Below, piece after piece: positions 32,855-40,465 of a stretch of DNA of 64,000 nt; within the stretch, counting starts at the first letter, position 1; every line of letters starts with the position of its first letter. The DNA lies in NCBI RefSeq assembly GCF_004519295.1, contig NZ_SOZH01000002.1, positions 219,117 to 283,116 on the forward strand, given 5' to 3'. Origin of the DNA: Cellulosimicrobium funkei (GTDB lineage Bacteria; Actinomycetota; Actinomycetes; Actinomycetales; Cellulomonadaceae). Under the pieces are notes generated by a model. That model was not told the origin of the DNA. It saw nothing but the letters and a program-made list of their open reading frames with translations, and did not search any database. The position numbers and the translations under genes were made by a program.

Positions 32855-34302
32855 GCGCGCCGTCCGGGACGCCGTCGGGCACGGTGCCGAGCGGACGGGC
32901 GCCGACCGGAGGGCTGCTGGCCCGCGTGCGGGACCGCCGCCTGGTGGGCGCGGCCACGCGCGCGCAGACCGTCGCCTACGGCGCGTCCGCGTTCCCCGCG
33001 AACCTGCTGCTCCAGACGTTCTCCGCGTTCGTCGTCTACTTCTACGTCGACCACCTCGGCGTGCCCGCCGGCTGGGTCGCGGGCGCGATGGTCGCGCACG
33101 GCGTCCTCAACGCGGTGCTCAACCCGCTCGTCGGCGCGGCCTCCGACCGGCGGCGCACCCGCTGGGGCCGTCGCGTGCCGTGGATCGGGCTCGGCGTCGT
33201 GCCGCTCGTCGTTGCGTTCGCGCTCGTGTGGATGCCGCCCGCGCTGAGCCCCACCGGGCTCGTCGTGTGGTTCCTCGTCGTCGTCGCCGTGTACGACGTC
33301 GCGTACGTCGTCGTCGTGCTCAACGTCTCCGCGCTGTTCCCCGAGATCTTCCGCACGACGGCGGAGCGCGCCCGCGGGAACGCGCCGCGCCAGATCTTCG
33401 GCCTCGTCGGCATGATCCTCGGCACCGCCGGCGCCCCGCTGCTGTACGGGACGCTCGGGTGGACGTGGATGGCGCTGCTCCTCGCCGTCGTGAGCCTCGG
33501 GTTCTTCGCGTGGTCCCTCGTCGGCATGGTCGAGCGCCCCGTCGACGTCGCGGCGGTGCGCGAGCGCGAGGCCGCCGTCGGGCTCGGCGCCCAGCTGCGC
33601 TACACGTTCGCGAACCGGGCGTTCGTCACCTACGTGCTCGGGTCGCTGCTGCTGCAGAGCACCACCGCGATCGTGCTCGCCGCCGTGCCGTTCTACGTGC
33701 GCTACGTGCTCGGCGGGGCGGAGGCCGACGCGACGTTCCTCCTCGCGCCGATCTTCGTCGCCGCCATCCCGGCGATCGTCGGGTGGTCGTGGGTCGTGCG
33801 CCGCATCGGCCCGCGCTCCACGATGCTGTGGGTCGTCGCCGTGTACGGGCTCGCGACGTGCCTCTACCTCGTGCCGACCACCGTGCTCGGCGCCGCGCTC
33901 GCGGGGCTCGCCGTCGGCGTCGGCGTGGCCGGCCTCATGCAGGTGCTCGAGGTCGCGCTCGCGCAGGTCATCGACGACGACGAGCGCCGCACCGGCCTGC
34001 GCCGCGAGGGCATGTACTTCGGGGCCAACGGGTTCGTCGTGCGCGGGTCCGTGATCGTGCAGGCCGTCCTGGTCGCGGCCGTGCTCTCCGCGAGCGGGTA
34101 CGTCGAGGGCACGGGCGACGTCGTGCAGCCGGAGAGCGTCGCGACGGGCGTGCGCCTCCTGCTCGGCGGCGTCCCCGTCCTCATCGCCGCCCTGGCCTTC
34201 GTGTGCTTCTGGCTCTACCCGCTGCGCGGCCGGGACCCCGAGGGCACCGACGCCGCCCTCGCCGACGCCTCACCGACCGCCGCGGACCCCCTCCCGAGGT
34301 AG
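32851..34302 (+). CDS. GPH-family sugar:cation symporter (MFS)
   Basis: The 483-residue transporter has 12 predicted helices. The GPH signature region reads PLVGAASDRRRTRWGRRVPW after helix 2, and FRTTAERARGNAPRQIFGLVG follows helix 4, as in melibiose/xyloside symporters of this group. ATG 32851 overlaps the chbG stop. The final codons CCG AGG TAG (Pro-Arg-stop) come from the first unit of the 21-bp repeat cluster at 34295. It probably imports the oligosaccharide handled by the deacetylase. Confidence 0.88.
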   Translation: MSAPSGTPSGTVPSGRAPTGGLLARVRDRRLVGAATRAQTVAYGASAFPANLLLQTFSAFVVYFYVDHLGVPAGWVAGAMVAHGVLNAVLNPLVGAASDRRRTRWGRRVPWIGLGVVPLVVAFALVWMPPALSPTGLVVWFLVVVAVYDVAYVVVVLNVSALFPEIFRTTAERARGNAPRQIFGLVGMILGTAGAPLLYGTLGWTWMALLLAVVSLGFFAWSLVGMVERPVDVAAVREREAAVGLGAQLRYTFANRAFVTYVLGSLLLQSTTAIVLAAVPFYVRYVLGGAEADATFLLAPIFVAAIPAIVGWSWVVRRIGPRSTMLWVVAVYGLATCLYLVPTTVLGAALAGLAVGVGVAGLMQVLEVALAQVIDDDERRTGLRREGMYFGANGFVVRGSVIVQAVLVAAVLSASGYVEGTGDVVQPESVATGVRLLLGGVPVLIAALAFVCFWLYPLRGRDPEGTDAALADASPTAADPLPR

Positions 34303-34467
34303 CCCCCGCCCCCGCGAGGTAGAGCCCCGGTCGCCCGAGGTAGAGCCCTGGTCACGCGAGGTAGAGCCGTGGTCGCGCGAGGTAGAGCCGTGGTCGCGCG
34401 CGAGGCGCACCACGGCTCTACCTCGGCTGACCCTGGCTCTACCTCGGCGGGCCCCGCCTCTACCTGG
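34295..34467. repeat. 21-bp repeat cluster B, between convergent genes
   Basis: Five forward units start at 34295, 34315, 34336, 34357 and 34378, and three inverted units start near 34409, 34430 and 34451, in a 21-bp register. The forward core is CGAGGTAGAGCC-(C/G)-TGGTC. Forward and inverted blocks can pair to a long stem of more than 60 bp. The first unit provides the TAG of the symporter gene and the last inverted unit provides the TAG of the convergent MarR gene. It fills the intergenic gap completely and may act as a two-way terminator. Confidence 0.93.
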
Positions 34468-34996
34468 GCGGGGTGGTGGTGCCGAGGGTGTGCTCGGCGA
34501 CGGCGCACGGGTCGGTGCCCGCGTCGATGTCGCGGAGGTCGCACGCGACGCGGCGCATGAGGGTGCGGAAGGTGCTGCGCTCGTCGGGCGAGAGCATGTC
34601 GAGGAGCTCCTCCTCGGCGTCGTGCACGGCGGCGGCCCACCCGGCGAGACGACGGCGGCCCTCGGGCGTCGCGACGACGCGGCGCGCGCGCCGGTCGGCG
34701 GGGTTCTGCTGCCGCTCGACGAGGCCGGACGCGACGAGGTCGTCGACGAGGTACGTCATGACGGTGCGGTCGATGCCGTGGTGCTCGGCGAGCGCGAGCT
34801 GCGTGGGGTGGTCGCCCTGCGCCACGGTCACGAGGACCTGGTAGCCGCGCGTGCCGTGCGGGACGTCGTCGAGCGCCTGCTCGACGGTCGCGCGGTAGGC
34901 GCGCAGCAGGACGCCGAGGTGCCAGCCGAGGTCCTCGAGGCGGCCGGGGAGCTCGGTCGGGCCGGTGGGTGCGGCGGTCGTCGCGCTCGTGCTCAT
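34460..34996 (-). CDS. MarR-family transcriptional regulator
   Basis: The 178-residue protein has the MarR winged-helix core (about 55-125): LALAEHHGIDRTVMTYLVDDLVASGLVERQQNPADRRARRVVATPEG, with helices on both sides for dimerisation. The Arg pair and Asp in NPADRRAR are the conserved wing. The end TTPPR-stop is encoded by an inverted 21-bp repeat unit (CCC AGG TAG on the minus strand). ATG 34996 lies 90 bp from the divergent LLM oxidoreductase gene, the likely target. The gap is unusually AT-rich and includes the imperfect palindrome GTTCTGCTCAACAAC at 35050-35064. Confidence 0.9.
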   Translation of the reverse strand: MSTSATTAAPTGPTELPGRLEDLGWHLGVLLRAYRATVEQALDDVPHGTRGYQVLVTVAQGDHPTQLALAEHHGIDRTVMTYLVDDLVASGLVERQQNPADRRARRVVATPEGRRRLAGWAAAVHDAEEELLDMLSPDERSTFRTLMRRVACDLRDIDAGTDPCAVAEHTLGTTTPPR

Positions 34997-35086
34997 CCGC
35001 TCAGGGTACCGCGGGAATGCGGTTGCACCACCTATCTGTTCTCGATATGTTCTGCTCAACAACGTATCTTGAGATCGCGAGGAGCC

Positions 35087-36034
35087 ATGCCCGACTACGG
35101 CCACGACCTGCGCTTCGGGTCCTTCGTCACGCCCACCGCCGCGGCGCCCCAGCAGGCGGTCGCGCTCGCGCAGCTGTCCGAGGAGGTCGGCCTGGACCTC
35201 GTGACCTTCCAGGACCACCCGTACCAGGCGGCGTTCCTCGACACCTGGACCCTGCTGTCGTGGGTCGCGGCGCGCACCGAGCGCATCCGCCTCGCGGGCA
35301 ACGTGCTCAACCTGCCGCTGCGCCCGGCGGCGGTGCTGGCGCGCGCCGTCGCGAGCCTCGACCGGCTGTCGGGCGGGCGCGTCGAGCTCGGCCTGGGCGC
35401 GGGAGGGTTCTGGGACCCGATCGTCGCGATGGGCGGCGAGCGCCTCACGCCGGGGCAGTCCGTCGACGCGCTCTCCGAGGGCATCGACGTCATCCGCGGG
35501 CTGTGGGACACGACGACGCGCGAGCGCCTGGAGGTGGGCGGCACGTACCACCACGTCGACGGCGCCAAGCGGGGCCCCGCCCCCGCGCACGACGTCGAGA
35601 TCTGGGTCGGGGCCCTCAAGCCCCGCATGCTGCGCCTCGTCGGCGCGCAGGCCGACGGCTGGCTCCCGTCGCTCGCGTACCTGCAGAGCTTCGAGGCGCT
35701 CGCGCAGGGCAACGCGACGATCGACGCCGCCGCCCAGGAGGCGGGCCGCGACCCGCGCGCGGTGCGTCGCCTGCTCAACGTCGGCGGCCGGTTCACCGCC
35801 GACGGCGGCGCCGGGTTCCTCCAGGGGTCGCCCCGGCAGTGGGCCGAGCAGGTCGCCGAGGTGACGCTCGAGCACGGCGTGTCCACGTGGATCGTCGGCG
35901 GGGACGACCCGACGACGCTCGCCGTCGTGGGCCAGGAGGTCGCGCCCGCCGCGCGCGAGCTCGTCGCGGCGGCGCGCGGCACGACCGACGGCCCGGCACC
36001 GGTCGCACCGGCCGACGGCGGGGCCCGCGCATGA
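35087..36034 (+). CDS. LLM-class flavin-dependent oxidoreductase
   Basis: The 315-residue luciferase-like TIM-barrel protein includes FGSFVTPTAAAPQQ, VTFQDHPYQ, AGNVLNLPLRPAAVLARAVASLD, GRVELGLGAGGFWD and EIWVGALKPRMLRLVG. These match F420- or FMN-dependent oxidoreductases of the bacterial luciferase family. ATG 35087 follows GAGGAG. The stop overlaps ATG 36031 of the paralogous fusion gene. It is divergent from a MarR regulator. Substrate and cofactor choice cannot be read from the sequence. Confidence 0.88.
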   Translation: MPDYGHDLRFGSFVTPTAAAPQQAVALAQLSEEVGLDLVTFQDHPYQAAFLDTWTLLSWVAARTERIRLAGNVLNLPLRPAAVLARAVASLDRLSGGRVELGLGAGGFWDPIVAMGGERLTPGQSVDALSEGIDVIRGLWDTTTRERLEVGGTYHHVDGAKRGPAPAHDVEIWVGALKPRMLRLVGAQADGWLPSLAYLQSFEALAQGNATIDAAAQEAGRDPRAVRRLLNVGGRFTADGGAGFLQGSPRQWAEQVAEVTLEHGVSTWIVGGDDPTTLAVVGQEVAPAARELVAAARGTTDGPAPVAPADGGARA

Positions 36035-38370
36035 CCGACTACGGCCACCCGCTCCGGTTCGGCACGTTCGTCACGCCGTCCGCGCAGGACCCGGAGGCGA
36101 CCGTCGGGCTCGCGCGCGTCGCGGAGGACGCCGGCTACGACCTCGTGACGTTCCAGGACCACCCGTACCAGCCGCGCTTCCTCGACACGTGGACGCTGCT
36201 GTCGTACGTCGCGTCTGCGACGGAGCGCATCCACGTCGCGCCCGACGTCGTCAACGTCCCGATGCGCCCGCCCGCCGTCCTGGCGCGCGCGACGGCGAGC
36301 CTCGACCTGCTCTCCGACGGGCGCGTCGAGCTCGCCCTCGGGGCGGGGGCCTTCTGGGACGCGATGGCGGCGATGGGCACGCGCCGGCTCACGCCGGGGG
36401 AGTCCGTCGACGCGCTCGCCGAGGCGATCGAGGTGATCCGTGCGATCTGGGGCGAGGACGGCGACGGCGAGCTGTTCGTCCCCGGCCGGCACCACCGGCT
36501 CGACGGCGCGACGCCCGGCCCGGGCACCACGCGCCGCATCCCGCTGTGGCTGGGCGCGCTCGGCCCGCGGATGCTGCGCCTGGTGGGGGAGAAGGCCGAC
36601 AGCTGGCTCCCGTCGCTGGGCCGCGTGGGCCTGGACGGGCTGCGCGCGGGCAACGCGCGCATCGACGAGGCGGCGGCCGCCGTCGGGCGCGACCCGCGCG
36701 AGGTGACGCGGCTGCTCAACGTGTCGGGCACGTTCGAGGCGGACGCCGGAGCGTCCGGCCTCGGGGGCGCCCCCGACCTCTCCGGGCCGCCCGAGGCCTG
36801 GGTCGAGCGGCTCCTGCCGCTCGTCCTCGACGAGGGCGTCTCCACGCTGATCCTCGCGACCGACGACGAGCGCAGCACCCGCCGGTTCGCGGACGAGGTC
36901 GCTCCCGCCCTGCGCGACGCCGTCGACGCCGCGCGCGCGGAGCGGGGCACCGACACGTCGCGCGTCGTGCCGCTCGCCGTGCGGGCCGCGCGTCGTGACG
37001 GCATCGCGTACGACGACGTCCCCGCCTCGCTCGCGGAGCGCGCCGTCGAGCCGGGCGACGCCGCGTACGCGGGCGTGCGCTCGAACTACCTGCGCGGCGG
37101 CTCGCCGGGCCTCGTGCTGCGCCCGCGCGACACCGCGGAGGTCGTCGAGGCGCTCGCCTTCGCGCGTGCCCAGCCGGTGACGCGCCGGGTGCCGCTGTCC
37201 GTCCGCTCGGGCGGGCACGGGATCAGCGGGCGCTCGACGAACGACGGCGGCATCGTCCTCGACCTCGCCGCGCTCGACCAGGTGGAGGTGCTCGACGACG
37301 CCACGCGCCTCGTGCGCGTCGGCCCCGGCGCGCGGTGGGGCGGGGTCGCGGCGGCGCTCGCGCCGCGCGGCTGGGCGATCACGTCGGGCGACTCCGGCGG
37401 CGTCGGGGTGGGCGGTCTCGCGACCGCGGGCGGCATCGGCTTCCTCGGCCGGGCGCACGGCCTGACGATCGACCACGTGCGCGCGGTCGAGGTCGTCCTC
37501 GCGGACGGCTCGGTCGTGCGCGCGAGCGACGACGAGAACACGGACCTGTTCTGGGCCGTGCGCGGCGCCGGGGCGCAGGTCGGGATCGTCACGTCGTTCG
37601 AGCTCGTCGCGGACGAGGTGTCCGCGGTGGGGTTCGCGCAGATGGTGCACGACGCGTCGGACCTCGCCGGGTTCCTCGAGCGCTGGGGCGCCACGGTGGA
37701 GGCCTCGCCGCGGGACACGACGAGCTTCCTCATCGTGGGGCGGCCGCGGCCCGGGCAGCCCCTCGTCGCGCAGTCCATGACGATGGTCGACTCCGACGAC
37801 CCGGACACCGTCCTCGCGCGGCTCCAGCCGTTCGCGGCGATCTCCCCGCTGCTCGCCCGGGCGACGGCGCAGATCGTGCCGTACGACGCCGTCGTCTCGG
37901 CGCCCCCGCCCGGCCCGCACGGGGGGCAGGGCGAGCCCGTGTCGCGGTCCGGGCTGCTGGAGCACCTCACGCCCGAGGCGTCGGCACGGCTCGCGGGCCT
38001 CGTCGCGAGCGGGGACACGTACTTCTTCCAGATCCGCTCGACGGGCGGTGCGGCGTCGGACGTCCCCGCCGACGCGACGGCGTACGCGCACCGGTCCGCG
38101 AACTTCTCGGTCGTCGCGATGGGGGCGAGCCGGTCCCGTCTCGACGCGCGGTGGGACGCGCTCGCCGACGTGTTCGACGGGATGTACCTCAGCTTCGACA
38201 CCGACCTGCGCACCGAGCGCGTGACGGACGCGTTCCCGCCCGCGACCCTGGAGCGGCTGCGGGAGGTCAAGCGCCGCGTGGACCCGACGAACGTCTTCCG
38301 CGACAACCTGCCCGTCCTCGGGCCGCACCCGACGGACGAGCCCGCGCCCGCCGTCGTCCCGCCGAGGTAG
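36031..38370 (+). CDS. LLM oxidoreductase fused to berberine-bridge-type FAD oxidase
   Basis: The protein has 779 residues. Residues 1-310 form a luciferase-like domain closely related to the preceding gene (FGTFVTPSAQDPE, VTFQDHPYQPRFLDTWTLLS, RVELALGAGAFWD). After a linker, a PCMH-type FAD domain (about 365-540) has VRSGGHGISGRSTNDGG with the likely covalent FAD His396. The usual second flavin-linking Cys before GVGGLATAGGIG is absent. A C-terminal BBE motif reads RRVDPTNVFRDN. ATG 36031 overlaps the upstream stop, and the stop VPPR-TAG is part of a 21-bp repeat. Two redox domains in one chain suggest coupled oxidation steps. Confidence 0.9.
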   Translation: MTDYGHPLRFGTFVTPSAQDPEATVGLARVAEDAGYDLVTFQDHPYQPRFLDTWTLLSYVASATERIHVAPDVVNVPMRPPAVLARATASLDLLSDGRVELALGAGAFWDAMAAMGTRRLTPGESVDALAEAIEVIRAIWGEDGDGELFVPGRHHRLDGATPGPGTTRRIPLWLGALGPRMLRLVGEKADSWLPSLGRVGLDGLRAGNARIDEAAAAVGRDPREVTRLLNVSGTFEADAGASGLGGAPDLSGPPEAWVERLLPLVLDEGVSTLILATDDERSTRRFADEVAPALRDAVDAARAERGTDTSRVVPLAVRAARRDGIAYDDVPASLAERAVEPGDAAYAGVRSNYLRGGSPGLVLRPRDTAEVVEALAFARAQPVTRRVPLSVRSGGHGISGRSTNDGGIVLDLAALDQVEVLDDATRLVRVGPGARWGGVAAALAPRGWAITSGDSGGVGVGGLATAGGIGFLGRAHGLTIDHVRAVEVVLADGSVVRASDDENTDLFWAVRGAGAQVGIVTSFELVADEVSAVGFAQMVHDASDLAGFLERWGATVEASPRDTTSFLIVGRPRPGQPLVAQSMTMVDSDDPDTVLARLQPFAAISPLLARATAQIVPYDAVVSAPPPGPHGGQGEPVSRSGLLEHLTPEASARLAGLVASGDTYFFQIRSTGGAASDVPADATAYAHRSANFSVVAMGASRSRLDARWDALADVFDGMYLSFDTDLRTERVTDAFPPATLERLREVKRRVDPTNVFRDNLPVLGPHPTDEPAPAVVPPR

Positions 38371-38506
38371 AGCCCCGGTTCGCCGAGGTAGAGCCCCGGT
38401 TCGCCGAGGTAGAGGCGTGGTCACGACCACGCCTCTACCTCGCGCTACCAGGGCTCTACCTCGCGCTACCGGGGCTCTACCTGGGGGCTACCGGGGCTCT
38501 GCCCCG
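38363..38506. repeat. 21-bp repeat cluster C, between convergent genes
   Basis: Forward units start at 38363, 38384 and 38405, and inverted units end near 38442, 38463, 38484 and 38506. The central pair is a perfect 18-bp inverted repeat: CGAGGTAGAGGCGTGGTC at 38405-38422 and its complement at 38425-38442, separated by AC. The first forward unit carries the TAG of the LLM-FAD fusion gene, and an inverted unit carries the TAG of the convergent benE gene (38466-38468). The last two inverted units lie inside benE's 3' coding end. Confidence 0.93.
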
Positions 38507-39683
38507 GGGTGGGTGCCCGACGGCGCAGCGTGAGGACCGTGTGGACGGCGAGGCCCGCGAGCACGGCCCAGAAGGCGGCGCCGATGCCCGCGACGACCGT
38601 CCCGCTCGCGGCGACGAGGAACGTCACGACGGCCGCCTCGCGGCCCCGCGGCTCGGCGACCGCGCCCGCGACGGCGGCGCCGAGCGTCCCGACGAGCGCG
38701 AGCCCGGCGGCCGCCTCGACGAGCCCGTCGGGCGCGGCCGCGACCAGCGCGGCCAGGCCGGCCGAGCCGACGGCGAGCACGAGGTAGGCCCAGCCCGCGG
38801 TGTGGGCCGCGACCCAGCGCCGTCGGGGGTCGGGGTGCGCCTCGGGGCCTGCGGCGAGCGCGGCGGAGATCGCCGCGAGGTTGATCGCGTGCCCGCCCGC
38901 GGTGGCGCCCGCGAGCGTCGCGAGGCCGGTGACGGTCATGGTCTCGCGCCACGGCACGCGGTAGCCGAACGAGGCCATCACCGCGACGCCGGGGACGTTC
39001 TGCGACGCCATCGTCACGACGTAGAGCGGCACGGCGAGCCCGACGACCGCCTGCCACGACAGCGTCGGGACGGTGAGGTCGAGGCGGGGGACGGCGTCGG
39101 CCCAGGCGAGGGTGCCGCTCCCCACGGCCTCGTACCCGACGATCGCGAGCGTGACCGCGAGCGCCGCCGGCGAGGCCCAGCGCGGCGCGACCCGCAGCAG
39201 CACGAGCCACGTGAGCACGACGGGCGCGACGAGCAACGGCGTCGTGACGAACGCGCGGACGGGCGCGAGGCACAGCGTGAGCAGCACGCCCGCGAGCATC
39301 GCCTGGGCGATCGGGGTGGGGATCGCGGCGACGAGGTCGCCGAGGCGCGGCCAGAGCGCGGTGAGCAGCACGAGCCCGCCGACGACGCAGAACGCGCCGA
39401 CCGCGGCGGGCCAGCCGCCCGCGACCGCGCCCGTGCTGACGAGCAGCGCGGCCCCGGGCGTGGACCAGGCGAGCGTGAGCGGGGTGCGGTGGCGCGTCGT
39501 CAGCCAGAGGATGCCGACGGCCTGCGTCACGCACAGGGCGAGGAGCCCGGACGCGGCCTGATCGGGCGTCGCGCCGACGGCGCGCAGGCCGGCGAGCACG
39601 ACGGCGAACGAGCTCGTGAAGCCGACGAGGGCCGTGACGAGCCCGGCGAGGACGGGGCGCAGGCGCTCCGGGTCGGGTTCCAT
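38466..39683 (-). CDS. BenE-family benzoate/H+ symporter-like transporter
   Basis: The 405-residue transporter has about 12 hydrophobic segments. Typical BenE features are GFTSSFAVVLAGLRAVGATPDQAASGL at the N-terminus, LAWSTPGAALL, MASQNVPGVAVMASFGYRVPW in the middle and GGHAINLAAISAALAAGPEAHPD. The C-terminal residues SPGSPQVEPR-stop are encoded within 21-bp repeat units, so repeat insertion has shaped the protein end. It is divergent from an XRE-cupin regulator. Actual substrate may differ from benzoate. Confidence 0.87.
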   Translation of the reverse strand: MEPDPERLRPVLAGLVTALVGFTSSFAVVLAGLRAVGATPDQAASGLLALCVTQAVGILWLTTRHRTPLTLAWSTPGAALLVSTGAVAGGWPAAVGAFCVVGGLVLLTALWPRLGDLVAAIPTPIAQAMLAGVLLTLCLAPVRAFVTTPLLVAPVVLTWLVLLRVAPRWASPAALAVTLAIVGYEAVGSGTLAWADAVPRLDLTVPTLSWQAVVGLAVPLYVVTMASQNVPGVAVMASFGYRVPWRETMTVTGLATLAGATAGGHAINLAAISAALAAGPEAHPDPRRRWVAAHTAGWAYLVLAVGSAGLAALVAAAPDGLVEAAAGLALVGTLGAAVAGAVAEPRGREAAVVTFLVAASGTVVAGIGAAFWAVLAGLAVHTVLTLRRRAPTPGQSPGSPQVEPR

Positions 39684-39707
39684 GCTGCTCCAGCGGACGT
39701 GCCGAGC

Positions 39708-39725
39708 CGTTCTGTTTGCGGAACG
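39708..39725. promoter_or_regulatory. Inverted repeat between benE-like and XRE-cupin genes
   Basis: CGTTCTG (39708-39714) and CGGAACG (39719-39725) pair with one mismatch around TTTG. The site lies in the 83-bp divergent gap, 25 bp from the transporter start and 41 bp from the regulator start. It is a candidate operator for the XRE-cupin regulator; the stretch is AT-richer than its surroundings. Confidence 0.45.
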
Positions 39726-39766
39726 CTACCAGAGTGGCCTGAGTTACGGCCGGTAGGCTGCCGCGC

Positions 39767-40465
39767 GTGAGCGACGGGGGAGCGCAGGCGGGCACGGGAG
39801 CGGGCGCAGGAGCGAGCGCGGGGGCGAGCGCAGGGTCGGGCGACGACCCGGGCGGTGGTGCTCCTGCGTCGTCGGGCCGCCGCGGGGACGAGACGCTCGC
39901 CGCCGTCGCCGCCCAGATCCGGGCGCTGCGGGCCGAGCGGGGGCTGTCGCTGTCGGCGCTCGCGGCGGCGGCGGGCGTCGGGAAGGGCTCGCTCTCCGAG
40001 ATCGAGCACGGCGCGCGCAACCCCACGCTCGCGACGCTCTACGTGCTCGCCGGGGCGCTCGGCGTCCCGCTCGCGACGCTCCTCGCCGAGCGGCCGGGGT
40101 CGGAGGTGTCGTCGGAGGGCGTCCGGGCCCGCCTCCTCGACGCCCACCACCTGCCCGACGGCACGGCCGTCGAGGTCTACCACCTGCACCTCGAGCCCGC
40201 CGCGGACCGCACGTCGCCGCCGCACGGGCCGGGCGTCGTCGAGCACCTGCTCGTGACGTCCGGTCGCGTGCGCGCGGGCCGTCGTGGCGCGGAGGCCGTG
40301 GTGACCGTGGGCGACGGGCTGCGCTGGGTGTCGGACGCCGAGCACTCCTACCGCGCGCTCGACGGGGCACCCGTCGACGCGGTGCTCGTCATCCGCACGC
40401 CCCCGCGACGCGGCGAGCGGCCCGCTACCGCAGGCCCGGTCCCGGCGCCCACGCGCCGGACGTGA
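39767..40465 (+). CDS. XRE-family regulator with cupin domain
   Basis: The 232-residue protein has a long Gly/Ala/Ser N-terminus (1-40), an XRE HTH (about 44-105; IRALRAERGLSLSALAAAAGVGKGSLSEIEHGARNP) and a cupin domain (about 125-210; GPGVVEHLLVTSGRVRAG). This design is common in regulators of small-molecule transport. GTG 39767 is used because no later start precedes the HTH with a ribosome-binding site. It probably controls the divergent BenE-like transporter. The last 41 bp overlap the convergent PrsW gene. Confidence 0.88.
   Translation: MSDGGAQAGTGAGAGASAGASAGSGDDPGGGAPASSGRRGDETLAAVAAQIRALRAERGLSLSALAAAAGVGKGSLSEIEHGARNPTLATLYVLAGALGVPLATLLAERPGSEVSSEGVRARLLDAHHLPDGTAVEVYHLHLEPAADRTSPPHGPGVVEHLLVTSGRVRAGRRGAEAVVTVGDGLRWVSDAEHSYRALDGAPVDAVLVIRTPPRRGERPATAGPVPAPTRRT

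Noticed and set aside
35095..38430. A 1111-codon open frame on the minus strand
   Set aside because: It lies opposite the two LLM genes, has low-complexity composition and no motif; the plus-strand genes explain the DNA fully.
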